NCBI RefSeq assembly: GCF_030915505.1
Contig: NZ_CP133265.1
Coordinates: 2,446,001-2,510,000 of the forward strand
DNA: 64,000 nucleotides
From: Neobacillus sp. OS1-2
GTDB taxonomy: Bacteria; Bacillota; Bacilli; Bacillales; Cytobacillaceae
Reading direction: 5' to 3'
Below, in pieces: positions 45,452 to 54,421 of the stretch. The position numbers and the translations under genes are program-made. The notes under the pieces were generated by a model. That model saw only the letters and a list, made by a program, of their open reading frames with translations, ran no database searches and was not told where the DNA came from. How positions within the stretch are numbered: the stretch's first letter is position 1; every line of letters begins with the position of its first letter.

Positions 45452-46078
45452 ATGATGAAAGAACATTATTATGATAAATTATTGAACATTAAAACAAAGG
45501 GCGGCCAGCATGATGGACCCCGCCCTTTTGCGAACAAGTTGTTGCACTACCATCCCTATGAACCGACCCCATATAGTGCGTTGGAGGAGTTATTTCACCA
45601 TTACGAAGTGAAAAGCAGTGATCGGGTAGTTGATTTTGGCTGTGGGAAAGGGCGGTTGAATTTTTATCTCCATTATTTTTTCCATGCGGAAGTGGTTGGG
45701 GTGGAAATGAATGAGTCGCTCTATCAGGCCGCGATTGACAATCAGGGGAATTACGCAAGGAAGACGAAAAAGGAACGGGATCAAATACAGTTTCATTGCT
45801 GCTTGGCAGAAGAGTATGAGATCGATGCAAGGGACAATCGCTTTTATTTCTTTAATCCATTTTCCATTCAGGTGTTTAGGAAGATTGTAGACAATATCCT
45901 GCTGTCGGTGGAGAAGGTGGTTCGAGAAATTGAACTGGTGTTGTATTATCCGTCTGAGGATTATATTTACTTTTTAGAAAATCAGACATCGTTTGGGTTG
46001 AAGGGGGAAGTCCAACTGCCTCATCTATATGAACAGAATCCTAATGAGAGATTTTTAATTTATCGTTTAGACTTTTAA
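45452..46078 (+). CDS. Class I SAM-dependent methyltransferase-like protein
   Basis: A 208-residue protein with AGGTG just before two tandem ATGs (45452 and 45455). The SAM-binding motif VVDFGCGKGRLNFYL lies near residue 60 and VVGVEMNESLY gives the acidic second-strand residue. RFYFFNPFSIQVFR has the motif IV region. Target unknown; small Bacillus proteins of this type are common and uncharacterised. It is followed 17 bases later by a small membrane protein. Confidence 0.85.
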   Translation: MMKEHYYDKLLNIKTKGGQHDGPRPFANKLLHYHPYEPTPYSALEELFHHYEVKSSDRVVDFGCGKGRLNFYLHYFFHAEVVGVEMNESLYQAAIDNQGNYARKTKKERDQIQFHCCLAEEYEIDARDNRFYFFNPFSIQVFRKIVDNILLSVEKVVREIELVLYYPSEDYIYFLENQTSFGLKGEVQLPHLYEQNPNERFLIYRLDF

Positions 46079-46095
46079 TGGAGGGCGGAGAATTT

Positions 46096-46596
46096 ATGTA
46101 CCACCGATTATGGAGCATAGTAAATATATTGTTAATAGTAGTTTCAATTGTGTATATATGGTTTTTCCGTCCACATGATAGTTCGTTGGTTGTTGCTGGG
46201 CAGGTGTTGGCACAGGTTGCGGTCATTCTCTTTTTCATCAATATAAATATGTATTTTATCTTTTTAGTGATACGAAAGACCTCTGTGCGGAAAGTGAAGA
46301 TTCGACTCGCGAAATTTTCGCGTTATTTAATGAAGTGGCATATTAAGATCGCTCTACTTGGGGCAACAGTCATTATCGGACATGCGCTGATTAACTTTTA
46401 CGAATTGGGACCGTTGATTGGCTATGGTCATTTAAAGATATGGAGCGGCTACCTTGCCATTTCGTTGCTGGGTATCACATTAGTAGCAGGATACCTGCGG
46501 CACAAAAAAGCTTCTGGCCTTCGCCGCAAATTCCACCTGATATCGGCCATGGCATTCCTCGCCGCATTCCTCTTACACATGTTTGTGAGTATATAA
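46096..46596 (+). CDS. Cytochrome b561-like membrane protein
   Basis: A 166-residue membrane protein with about five spans. I chose the ATG at 46096, behind GGGCGGAG, over the one at 46078. His residues sit in or near membrane segments (MKWHIKI, IIGHALINF, RKFHLISAMAF, LLHMFVSI) as in diheme b-type cytochromes. The function is not known; electron transfer or a ferric-reductase-like role is inferred from those His positions only. Confidence 0.6.
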   Translation: MYHRLWSIVNILLIVVSIVYIWFFRPHDSSLVVAGQVLAQVAVILFFININMYFIFLVIRKTSVRKVKIRLAKFSRYLMKWHIKIALLGATVIIGHALINFYELGPLIGYGHLKIWSGYLAISLLGITLVAGYLRHKKASGLRRKFHLISAMAFLAAFLLHMFVSI

Positions 46597-46614
46597 CAGT
46601 GGCAATAGTGGATA

Positions 46615-46628
46615 GGGTGACAGGCACC
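46615..46628 (+). repeat. GGTGWCAGGCACC dispersed repeat, copy 1
   Basis: GGGTGACAGGCACC stands in the gap before the DUF418 gene. One half of the palindrome only. Five more copies are in the window. Confidence 0.85.
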
Positions 46629-46657
46629 ATTAACACTACACCAAAAGGGAGAAGGTT

Positions 46658-47695
46658 ATGGGCGTGAGTAATGAGGGAATGGTTGTAAGTAAACGGATTG
46701 ATACGCTGGATTATTTGCGGGGGTTTGCTCTGATGGGAATTATTCTGGTGAATATCATCCCATTGCTTTCTGTGAAGCCGCCTTCGTCCCACACGCTAGA
46801 TGCTTCTTACTGGAGGTTTTTATATTTATTTGTGGAGGGGCGCTTTTATACGATTTTCACCTTCTTGTTTGGGGTTGGCTTTTATATGTTTATTACACGA
46901 GCGAACGCAAAGGGAAGGAACGGTCATGTTTTGTTTCTGAGGCGAATCGCCGTGTTATTTATTATCGGCTTGATCCATGTCCGATTCCATCCGGGTGAAG
47001 CGTTAACGGTTTATGCCGTGTGCGGGTTGTTTCTTTTGCCTTTCTATAATGCTAATAAGATAGTGAATCTTGTGTTTGGAACTGCCATGCTTATCGTTTT
47101 AGGAATCTTTTCATTTAAATTATTTATGGTTTTTCCGCTGATGTTATTGGGGATTTCAGCAGGGCAATTTCATGTGTTTGAGCGGCTTTCTCAAAACCGT
47201 AAAAATATAGTTCTTTTCACACCTATTATGCTTGTTTTAAGTATTATTGGCCTTATCTATCAATACCAATACGCTCCGGTTTCATTTGGTTATGGTTCGG
47301 AAGCAGCTGTTAAAGGGACACAACATTTCCTTAACATTGGCATTTCAATTGGACCAATTGTTTCGGCGTTTTATGTGGGGCTCCTAGTTTTATTGGTCCA
47401 ATCTCCATTTGTCCAAAAGGTATTATCTCCGTTGAAAAGCTACGGACGAATGGCGTTGACCAACTATATTTCGCAAACAGCCCTCATCTATCTGGCTGGT
47501 AATGTGCTGAACCTATTCAACCATATTACCTACCTGCAAACCTTTTTCCTTTGTATAGTGATCTACACGGTCCAGTTTATTTTCTCTGTCATCTGGCTGC
47601 GTTACTTTACGTATGGTCCATTGGAATGGATTTGGCGAGTGGTGACCTACTTGGAAAGACCACCGCTTAGAAAACCAATAAAAGAATATAACTAA
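46658..47695 (+). CDS. DUF418 (YeiB-like) membrane protein
   Basis: A 345-residue protein with about nine spans. The N-terminus RIDTLDYLRGFALMGIILVN is the start typical of DUF418 neighbours, and the C-terminal DUF418 core includes SYGRMALTNYISQTALI and ending PLEWIWR. Function is not established for the family; acyltransferase-like transport has been proposed. Start uncertain: GTG/ATG choices at 46658 and 46679, the first having GGGAGAAGG upstream. Confidence 0.88.
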   Translation: MGVSNEGMVVSKRIDTLDYLRGFALMGIILVNIIPLLSVKPPSSHTLDASYWRFLYLFVEGRFYTIFTFLFGVGFYMFITRANAKGRNGHVLFLRRIAVLFIIGLIHVRFHPGEALTVYAVCGLFLLPFYNANKIVNLVFGTAMLIVLGIFSFKLFMVFPLMLLGISAGQFHVFERLSQNRKNIVLFTPIMLVLSIIGLIYQYQYAPVSFGYGSEAAVKGTQHFLNIGISIGPIVSAFYVGLLVLLVQSPFVQKVLSPLKSYGRMALTNYISQTALIYLAGNVLNLFNHITYLQTFFLCIVIYTVQFIFSVIWLRYFTYGPLEWIWRVVTYLERPPLRKPIKEYN

Positions 47696-47712
47696 TGTCA
47701 TAAGCTTATAAA

Positions 47713-47726
47713 GGGTGACAGGCACC
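47713..47726 (+). repeat. GGTGWCAGGCACC dispersed repeat, copy 2
   Basis: GGGTGACAGGCACC lies just behind the DUF418 gene. Its GTG extends the frame of the kinase gene but is not the likely start. Confidence 0.85.
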
Positions 47727-47810
47727 ATTTTGAAAATACTTCTTTTCTTTAATGAAAAATTCTGTAAAATGGAGATTGATAGAATTTTAGATGTGTTTGG
47801 GGCGATCTCT

Positions 47811-49271
47811 ATGGTGAAGTGTTTCCCGATTTTTGGAGAAGAAAAGGAATCGGTTGTCTATAATCCTGATGAATTAATGGACCTTTTTCTTAATAGTACG
47901 GCAGATGGAATTTGTATTGTTGATATGGAGAATCGGTTTATTCGAATAAATCCTATGTATACAAAGATTTTTGGTTATATAGAAGAGGATGTTTTAGGGA
48001 GAACATTCGAAGAATTTCCCAATCCTGACACTGTTAAAGAAATAATGGCGGCAGTCAAACGTGGCGAAGCCTTTCATAATATGAACGCACAACGCAAACA
48101 TAAAGACGGTACCATTCTTGATGTTGCTGTTTCCTATTCTCCTTTTCGAAATTTAAAGGGTGAAATCATTGCCATTATCGCCGTTTATCGTGATATTACT
48201 GAGCGGTTAAATATGGAAAGAGAATTGAAAAGAACGCGTGAATTGTATCGATTAATTACCGAAAATACAGCAGATATGATTAAGCTTTATTCAAAGGATA
48301 AGAAAATTGTCTATGCATCACCCTCACATGAAAAAGGGATTGGGTTTACACCGGAGCAACTGATCGGCAAAAAAGCATATGATCTTATTTTACCGGAGGA
48401 AATAGAGTATTTTGATACTATTTGTAAGGAAATATCTGAAACAGGTGAGCCCCGGCTATTTCAGATAAAAATAAAAACAGGCACTAATGATGTAATCGAT
48501 TCTGAGACCACCATTTCCCCCATTCATAATGAGCAGGGGGAGATTGAATCCTTTGTTACAGTTGGTCGGAATATTACGGACAGGATAAAAAACGATGATG
48601 CGCTCCGTAATTTAGACCGCCTTTCTATCACAGGTCAATTAGCCGCCGGAGTAGCGCATGAAATTCGTAACCCATTGACTTCCTTAAAGGGGTTTTCGAA
48701 ACTATTAAAGGGGACAACCAATAAGGAAAAGCAAGAGGACTATTTATCGATTATCATGAATGAACTTGATCGAATCGATATGATTGTCAACGAATTTATG
48801 TCCCTTGCCAAACCACAAGCGATTCAATTTGAGCGGGAAAGTCTACATACCATTCTTGAGAGCACGGTTAAAATTCTCCATCCACAAGCATTGCTGCATA
48901 ATGTGCAAATCATAAATCGTTACCATACAAATGAGATTGATTTACTTTGTATTCCGCACCAATTGAAACAAGTTTTTGTTAACTTTTTGAAAAACGCCAT
49001 TGAATCGATGCAGTTCGGCGGGACTGTACATATCGATGTGCAAAAGGTGGGGGAGAAGAGAGTCCAAATCGGATTTACCGATGAAGGTATTGGCATCGAT
49101 ACCGAGGTTATGGGCTATTTGGGGACACCGTTCTACACGACCAAGGATAAAGGAATTGGACTTGGCCTAACGGTCAGTAACAAAATCATCCAAGAACATA
49201 ACGGCACCATGAAAATCGAAAGCCAGCTCGGTAAAGGTACCACCGTAAAGGTAGAATTGAACTATATCTAA
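47811..49271 (+). CDS. PAS-domain sensor histidine kinase, sporulation-kinase type
   Basis: A 486-residue soluble kinase. The ATG at 47811 follows GGGGCGATC; the open frame runs back to 47715 into a repeat. Two PAS domains (about residues 20-140, TADGICIVDMENRF; and 145-265, NTADMIKLYS), then HisKA with the phosphorylated His in GVAHEIRNPLTSLKGF (about 283), and HATPase with NFLKNAIESM, GIGIDTEV and GIGLGLTVSNKI. No response regulator is adjacent, as with the KinA-E orphan kinases that start sporulation by phosphorelay. Signal unknown. Confidence 0.9.
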   Translation: MVKCFPIFGEEKESVVYNPDELMDLFLNSTADGICIVDMENRFIRINPMYTKIFGYIEEDVLGRTFEEFPNPDTVKEIMAAVKRGEAFHNMNAQRKHKDGTILDVAVSYSPFRNLKGEIIAIIAVYRDITERLNMERELKRTRELYRLITENTADMIKLYSKDKKIVYASPSHEKGIGFTPEQLIGKKAYDLILPEEIEYFDTICKEISETGEPRLFQIKIKTGTNDVIDSETTISPIHNEQGEIESFVTVGRNITDRIKNDDALRNLDRLSITGQLAAGVAHEIRNPLTSLKGFSKLLKGTTNKEKQEDYLSIIMNELDRIDMIVNEFMSLAKPQAIQFERESLHTILESTVKILHPQALLHNVQIINRYHTNEIDLLCIPHQLKQVFVNFLKNAIESMQFGGTVHIDVQKVGEKRVQIGFTDEGIGIDTEVMGYLGTPFYTTKDKGIGLGLTVSNKIIQEHNGTMKIESQLGKGTTVKVELNYI

Positions 49272-49287
49272 TATGGTTATCGTAGCA

Positions 49288-49325
49288 AGGGTGTCAGGCA
49301 CCACGAAAGTGGTGCCTGACACCCT
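49288..49325. terminator. Palindromic GGTGWCAGGCACC repeat acting as terminator
   Basis: A perfect 17-bp stem (AGGGTGTCAGGCACCAC and complement) capped by GAAA, followed by TTTAAT. It lies between the kinase gene and the convergent ykuK. Confidence 0.93.
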
Positions 49326-49334
49326 TTAATGCGC

Positions 49335-49886
49335 TTATTTGGTGTACCGGTTCGCGTAGCTTGAGGCGACGAAGGCGTTGGGTTTGATTTTTGGTTCTAC
49401 TCCCATGGATTCCATGCGGGTGACCATTTCTTTGACGAATTCACTTGTTTTATTTCGTTTGCCTGCGCCTATATCGATATGCCCTTCCATTGTAAACGTC
49501 GCCCCTTGGTATAAATGAGGGAGGACGACCGCAATCAATTCATTTTTCCTTTCCTCCGTAAACATCGAGACGATTTCCTCGGTTAATGAGAGTTCTAAAG
49601 AAATCCGCTCGTGTAAATGCATCATTTTCCTTGGAACCTTCATCTTTGAAATGCATGCCCACACACCATTTCCCTTATTTTGAATGACAATGCCCGTGAT
49701 AAAAAGGGTATATGATTTATGCACTTGTGAATCTGTTCCCACCATTAGGCGAAAATTCCCTTTCGGATCACTTTTCATAAATGTAACAATTCGTTCAAAA
49801 ACCTGTTCGAACGGCAAATCATTCTCTTGAAGATTTTGAAACGAATGATGATAAGCCGGGGGATTCTTCATAATTATGCACCACAT
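49335..49886 (-). CDS. ykuK: YkuK-type RNase H-like protein (DUF458)
   Basis: A 183-residue protein of the YkuK/DUF458 family. It has the N-terminal phrase LPFEQVFERIVTFMKSDPKG, VGTDSQVH with an acidic residue fitting a RNase H-like active site, LHERISLELSL and HIDIGAGKRNKTSEFV. A start at 49886 has AAGGGAAAG close by; the ATG at 49871 is an alternative. Activity is not known. It faces the kinase across a strong terminator. Confidence 0.9.
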   Translation of the reverse strand: MWCIIMKNPPAYHHSFQNLQENDLPFEQVFERIVTFMKSDPKGNFRLMVGTDSQVHKSYTLFITGIVIQNKGNGVWACISKMKVPRKMMHLHERISLELSLTEEIVSMFTEERKNELIAVVLPHLYQGATFTMEGHIDIGAGKRNKTSEFVKEMVTRMESMGVEPKIKPNAFVASSYANRYTK

Positions 49887-50060
49887 CTTTCCCTTCGAAT
49901 TAGTCGTAATTCTTATTCCTATCTTATGGAAAGTGGTTTATTGTCGTGCAACCTTCAAGGGCATTAGCTCCGCTCAAAAACAATTATTTGCCTAACAATA
50001 TTTGTGCCAGTCCATCATTTAATAAAGAAACGAACTTTATATTGATTGGAATGATGGGGA

Positions 50061-50219
50061 ATGGCAAAAAGAAACCGAGGAAAGACGATCAGCTATCTTC
50101 CTGCAAATGGACGTGGGACATGCCCGCTGTGCGAAAGAACTGGAGTAAAACTCCTGTATCCACATAAGACAGAGACAAACCAAACCATCAAAGTCTGCAA
50201 AAACTGCCGCCATAAATAA
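50061..50219 (+). CDS. Small zinc-ribbon protein
   Basis: A 52-residue basic protein: MAKRNRGKTISYLPANGRG, then CPLC, and CKNC 23 residues further near the C-terminus. The two CxxC pairs make a zinc ribbon. A longer frame over the same bases in another phase is spurious, since only this frame gives the ordered CxxC pairs. GGAATGATGGGG precedes the ATG. Such proteins are common next to ykuK-like genes in Bacillus as far as I recall; function unknown, maybe RNA or ribosome binding. Confidence 0.8.
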   Translation: MAKRNRGKTISYLPANGRGTCPLCERTGVKLLYPHKTETNQTIKVCKNCRHK

Positions 50220-50259
50220 AAAGGATTGGGCGATTTTCTTTCTTCGCCCAATCCTTTCT
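50220..50259. terminator. Bidirectional terminator
   Basis: AAAGGATTGGGCG pairs with CGCCCAATCCTTT around a 12-nt loop; between the zinc-ribbon and the metS gene. Confidence 0.92.
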
Positions 50260-50279
50260 ATGTTTTTAACTGAAACAGG

Positions 50280-50387
50280 TTATGATTTTTTCTTTGAGAC
50301 TCTGACAACGTTGAGGATACTTGCTGCTAAACCGCCCCAGATGATGACCATTCCGATTCCCATCATTGTTAATGCGCTGGCTGACAT
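50280..50387 (-). CDS. metS: MetS, small subunit of the MetP transporter
   Basis: A 35-residue single-span peptide: MSASALTMMGIGMVIIWGGL and ending VVRVSKKKS. It begins one base behind the metP stop, with a good ribosome site (AAGGAGGTTGC) inside the end of metP. This matches the MetS family, needed for function of NSS-type MetP importers of methionine and alanine in Corynebacterium. Easy to miss because of size. Confidence 0.9.
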   Translation of the reverse strand: MSASALTMMGIGMVIIWGGLAASILNVVRVSKKKS

Positions 50388-50388
50388 G

Positions 50389-51894
50389 TTAAGCAACCTC
50401 CTTTTTTTCAGACGTTTTCTCTGAAGAATTCCAACCTTTTATGGATAGTAGGATGGCGATAACGATGGTCGCCGCGACTACGAACAATCCGGCATAAAGA
50501 ATAAGGGATGTCGGGTAACTTTCGTAATTTTGCTTTACGTTCTGGCGGATGTTGTCAAACATCATGTAACCAAGCACGAGCGGCGTTACGAAACTGATGC
50601 ACACCTTCCACCATGAACCAATCCGTATATCAGAAACCTCATTTGTATGCGACTGCAAACCGTTTAATTCCTTAAAGAACCAAGCAATTAATAGTACTTC
50701 TACTAAGCCTGCTAAAACAACACCAAAGTTATTAATGAAATAATCGACCACATCAAGTAAATAAAGTCCGCCGTTTGTGGCAAAGAGTAATGAGATAACA
50801 GTAGCGACAAGACCACCGGTCAATACTGCTTTTGTCCGCGATACATTGAATTTTTCCTGAACGCCAGCCACAAATGTCTCTACAATGGAGATCAGTGATG
50901 TCATTCCGGCAAAAACAAGGGAAAGGAAGAACAAGACTCCGAATAATCCATTCATGCCAGGAAACTCATTTATGATGCTAGGGAAAACAACGAATGCAAG
51001 TCCAATACCACTGCTAACCACTTCATCAATTGGTACACCTTGCTGTTTCGCCATAAATCCTAATGCAGCAAAAACACCAATTCCTGCAAGCAATTCGAAT
51101 CCTGAATTAGCAAAAGCCGTAATAAATGCGTTATTACTAATATCCGATTTTTTTGGTAGATAGCTAGAATAAGTTAACATGATGGCAAAACCGATGGATA
51201 ACGAGAAGAAGATTTGTCCATAAGCTGCGATCCATACTTTTCCGTTAAAAATCATATCCCAGTTGGGTTTAAAGAAGGCATTTAAACCTTCAGTTGCACC
51301 ATCAAGTGTTACAGCACGAACGACGATGATCATAAACATAACGACAAGGGTGGGAAGGAAGATCTTATTTAGTTTTTCGATTCCTTTCGACACGCCTCGA
51401 TAAAGAACAAACAGAGTAACTGCCCAAACAAATAGCAACGGAATGACGACACCCGGAACCAAACTTCCAATCTCTCCGGGCTTATCGGATAATTTTAATA
51501 CTTTTCCAAATAAGAATTTACCTGGATCTGAGCCCCACTGTGTACCGAATGAAAAGATGGTATATTTAATCGCCCACGCCACGATGACGGCATAATAGGT
51601 ACAAATGACGAAGGAGATTAGAACCTGCCACCAACCAAGCCATTCTGCCTTCTTATTGATCCGAAACAGTGAAAGTGGTGCCGAACCTCTATATTTATGT
51701 CCAATGGTAAATTCCATTATGAGAATGGGGATTCCTGCGGTTAATAAGGCGAATAAATAAGGTAAGAAAAATGCCCCTCCACCGTTTTCATAGGCAACAG
51801 CAGGGAACCTCCAAATATTCCCTAATCCGACTGCCGAGCCAACGGCTGCCATAATAAAGCCGTATCTTGATCCCCATTGCTGTCGATTTTCCAT
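50389..51894 (-). CDS. metP: Sodium-dependent amino-acid transporter MetP (NSS family)
   Basis: A 501-residue transporter with 12 predicted spans. The NSS start MENRQQWGSRYGFIMAAVGSAVGLGNIWRFP (residues 1-31) holds the substrate and sodium site in span 1; GGAFFLPY follows in span 2. With metS one base downstream, methionine and alanine uptake by sodium symport is the likely role. Ribosome site AGGAGG lies before the ATG. The 298 bases upstream are shared with bioY; no SAM riboswitch was seen there. Confidence 0.92.
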   Translation of the reverse strand: MENRQQWGSRYGFIMAAVGSAVGLGNIWRFPAVAYENGGGAFFLPYLFALLTAGIPILIMEFTIGHKYRGSAPLSLFRINKKAEWLGWWQVLISFVICTYYAVIVAWAIKYTIFSFGTQWGSDPGKFLFGKVLKLSDKPGEIGSLVPGVVIPLLFVWAVTLFVLYRGVSKGIEKLNKIFLPTLVVMFMIIVVRAVTLDGATEGLNAFFKPNWDMIFNGKVWIAAYGQIFFSLSIGFAIMLTYSSYLPKKSDISNNAFITAFANSGFELLAGIGVFAALGFMAKQQGVPIDEVVSSGIGLAFVVFPSIINEFPGMNGLFGVLFFLSLVFAGMTSLISIVETFVAGVQEKFNVSRTKAVLTGGLVATVISLLFATNGGLYLLDVVDYFINNFGVVLAGLVEVLLIAWFFKELNGLQSHTNEVSDIRIGSWWKVCISFVTPLVLGYMMFDNIRQNVKQNYESYPTSLILYAGLFVVAATIVIAILLSIKGWNSSEKTSEKKEVA

Positions 51895-52095
51895 AAGTAA
51901 TTCCTCCTAAACAATATCACTATTGTAAAAATTCAGATAATTATTTCGTTATCTTAATATACCTTTAATTTTGGAGTATGTCAAAGGGTTTTTGTCGAAT
52001 TTTCGGTCAATTTTGTCATTTACAGCGGTAAAGGGTAAAAATATCAACAATCCACTACTTTGGTTTGTCATCACAGGAAGCTATATTATTTTTAA

Positions 52096-52126
52096 TTGTT
52101 AACTAACGATATATTTTGGTTGACAA
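52096..52126 (+). promoter_or_regulatory. BirA operator before bioY
   Basis: TTGTTAACT and GGTTGACAA, nine-base near-inverted arms with 13 bases between them, match the BirA biotin operator (TTGTTAACC ... GGTTAACAA). Biotin-loaded BirA would repress bioY. A likely promoter overlaps. Confidence 0.85.
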
Positions 52127-52192
52127 TGATGTATCCCACCATTTATTTTAGAGTTATAAGAAATTATTTCATTTTTGAAGTGGGGAACGAAT

Positions 52193-52786
52193 ATGAAGAA
52201 ATTAAGGGCACTTGATTTAACGCTTGCGGGAATGTTTGTAGCACTAATGGCCATTGGTGCGAACATTGCTACGATAGCTCCGTTTTTACAAGTTGGCGGG
52301 GTTCCGATTACGTTGCAAACTTTTTTTGCTATTTTAGCAGGGGCTATTTTGGGCAGCCGGTTAGGATCGATAGCGATGACTGTTTATATGTTAGTGGGTT
52401 TTGTGGGGGTTCCGGTCTTTGCCGGTTTTATCGGAGGTCCTTCCATTATCTTTAGGCCTACCTTCGGCTTTATTATTTCCTATATTTTCACTGCTTTTAT
52501 CATTGGAAAGATTGTCGAGAAGAAGAAAAGTATGGCCGCCTTTATCATCGCATCCTTACTAGGAATGGCAGTAAACTATCTATTCGGAACAAACTGGATG
52601 TACTATGCATATAAACTTTGGGCGGCAGCACCGGAAGGATTTACATATAAAATGGCATGGCTATGGATGGTCGCCCCGCTGCCAAAGGACATCATCCTTG
52701 CCGTATGCGCCGGAATCATGGCCCATCGCCTAGAAAAAACCATCCTCTCAAAAGGGCATTTCAAACATTTAAAACGTGCATCATAA
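52193..52786 (+). CDS. bioY: Biotin transporter BioY
   Basis: A 197-residue biotin-binding membrane protein with about six spans. The ATG at 52193 is behind GAAGTGGGG. BioY features: LDLTLAGMFVALMAIGAN at the start, GVPITLQTFFAILAGAILGSRLG, and GFVGVPVFAGF, LFGTNWMYYAY. Works alone or with shared ECF ATPases. The BirA operator upstream supports the name. Confidence 0.97.
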   Translation: MKKLRALDLTLAGMFVALMAIGANIATIAPFLQVGGVPITLQTFFAILAGAILGSRLGSIAMTVYMLVGFVGVPVFAGFIGGPSIIFRPTFGFIISYIFTAFIIGKIVEKKKSMAAFIIASLLGMAVNYLFGTNWMYYAYKLWAAAPEGFTYKMAWLWMVAPLPKDIILAVCAGIMAHRLEKTILSKGHFKHLKRAS

Positions 52787-52792
52787 CATAAT

Positions 52793-52805
52793 GGTGACAG
52801 GCACC
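52793..52805 (+). repeat. GGTGWCAGGCACC dispersed repeat, copy 3
   Basis: GGTGACAGGCACC, followed within 35 bases by a second inverted motif TGTCCACATAGGGTGGACA. The same two-part arrangement recurs at 56479. Confidence 0.85.
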
Positions 52806-52840
52806 ATAAAAAGACACTGTCCACATAGGGTGGACACCAA

Positions 52841-52877
52841 AACAAAAGAAGCGGGTGGTTGATCCGCTTCTTTTGTT
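52841..52877. terminator. Bidirectional terminator
   Basis: AACAAAAGAAGCGG pairs with CCGCTTCTTTTGTT around a 9-nt loop, between bioY and the convergent GGDEF gene. Confidence 0.92.
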
Positions 52878-54123
52878 AGATTGCTTTTGAGGGGGAGAGG
52901 CCGTTTATGGCGGAAACTTTGTTTCTTCCGGATTGTTTGGATTGGAACATTAGTTGGTCTGCCAGAATATAGGCTTTTTCCATGGAGAGCTGTTCATGAA
53001 CTTTATAGAAATAGAGACCAAATGAAGCTGTATAGGAAATTGAAATCTCCGCCCCGTTGAACTCCACATTGACTAAATTGCGTTCAAGTCCTTTTTGCAT
53101 CCTTTTCACAAGCTTCTCCGTCTGATCAAAGCTTCTGTTTCTTAGACAAAGCGTAAATTCCTCCCCGCCGCTTCTAAACAAATAATCCTCTTTCGAGAGA
53201 TAGGTTTTTAAGGCAGCCGCAAAGTGCTGAATCACTTTATCGCCCACGGCGTGATTGAAACTATCATTAATTCTCTTGAATTTATCAATATCACATACGA
53301 CAATGCCGATATTTTCACCTGTTTGATTTAATTCCGCCATTTTTTTATCCATGAAGGTACGGTTGGAAACGCCAGTCAAAAAGTCCGTATAGGCCATTTG
53401 TTCAAATTGGTCTCGTTCAAGTTTATTTTGAATACTTTGAGACTTTGAATAAAACGAGCGGCTAACGATGTAATTCAATATAAATACGCTAATCAACCAT
53501 TCCCATTTCCCGTCTTGGAGAAATAGCAGCAGCAGGCCATTGGTGATCGCAACCTTGCCGTAATCAAGCAAGCTTATACTTTTAAAAATAAACTCGAACC
53601 CTTCCTTAAATGATTGCAGCTCGCCCAAAATAATAAATACAATCACCATGAAAGTACCAGATAAATAGGAGGAAATACAAACCAATAAGAAGATCAGGAT
53701 CCAGAAGCCAAAGGGAAGTGTTTCGAAACTACTATGAAAGTACTGGAATAGTAGAAAGGCCAGTGAGTTAGTAATAACAAAACAGCCAATATTATAAAAC
53801 GTATCAAAAAATTCGCTGGGATCGGCTGTTTTAGTCCACTTTCGATAAAAATAAACCGAAAAGCGATAAATCGTCTCAAATACAAATAAGCCGAGCGGCC
53901 CGGCAAAAAGCACCATTGCTAAATCATAACTAATTCCATAGTCAATATTGATACTGCCATTTTTGTAAAATACCCTTAGACGATAGTATAAACTAGCAAA
54001 AAACCAGAATATGAGTAAGGTCTTTATATAGTTGGAATTGGTAACCAAAAGTCCGGATGAACTAAAAGCGATTACCAATGCAGTCAGAAAGAGCGTTGTG
54101 TCGTATAACCTTGCTTTAACCAT
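52876..54123 (-). CDS. Membrane-bound diguanylate cyclase
   Basis: A 415-residue protein. The ATG at 54123 is placed behind GAAGGG; the frame extends 22 codons up. The first 235 residues hold about seven spans with no sensor motif I can name (5TM/7TM-like region). The C-terminal GGDEF domain starts at YTDFLTGVSNRTFMD and has an intact active site, SGGEEF (about residue 325), with CDIDKFKRINDSFNHAVGD upstream. No EAL domain. Probably makes cyclic di-GMP. A second such enzyme in the window. Confidence 0.9.
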   Translation of the reverse strand: MVKARLYDTTLFLTALVIAFSSSGLLVTNSNYIKTLLIFWFFASLYYRLRVFYKNGSINIDYGISYDLAMVLFAGPLGLFVFETIYRFSVYFYRKWTKTADPSEFFDTFYNIGCFVITNSLAFLLFQYFHSSFETLPFGFWILIFLLVCISSYLSGTFMVIVFIILGELQSFKEGFEFIFKSISLLDYGKVAITNGLLLLFLQDGKWEWLISVFILNYIVSRSFYSKSQSIQNKLERDQFEQMAYTDFLTGVSNRTFMDKKMAELNQTGENIGIVVCDIDKFKRINDSFNHAVGDKVIQHFAAALKTYLSKEDYLFRSGGEEFTLCLRNRSFDQTEKLVKRMQKGLERNLVNVEFNGAEISISYTASFGLYFYKVHEQLSMEKAYILADQLMFQSKQSGRNKVSAINGLSPSKAI

Positions 54124-54421
54124 CGTAGTTAAATCCCTTCCAAAAGTTTGATGAAGTAAGCCAATATACGCTTTTAATTTACAGGGCAAGGTAATGCCGA
54201 ACCTGTACTTCTATTTTACATAATATTTCTGTGTATAACGACTATTTTTTTACATTATTGTGATTATATCATATTTTCAAAAAACAACTTTCGATAAATT
54301 GGCTTGCTGCCGGTTTATTCAAGTAATCGCCACCACTGGAAACTTCATACATTGCCATATTTCTGAGAATTTGTTAAATTATATCGGTATATCAAAAAGA
54401 GATAAAGAGGGAGATGAGAAA

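Noticed and set aside
47715..47810. A kinase start at the GTG in the dispersed repeat
   Set aside because: The GTG belongs to the repeat and no ribosome site precedes it; the region up to 47810 has no domain.
49946..50167. A 73-codon frame overlapping the zinc-ribbon gene
   Set aside because: It reads the same bases in another phase, without motif, while the other frame has ordered CxxC pairs.
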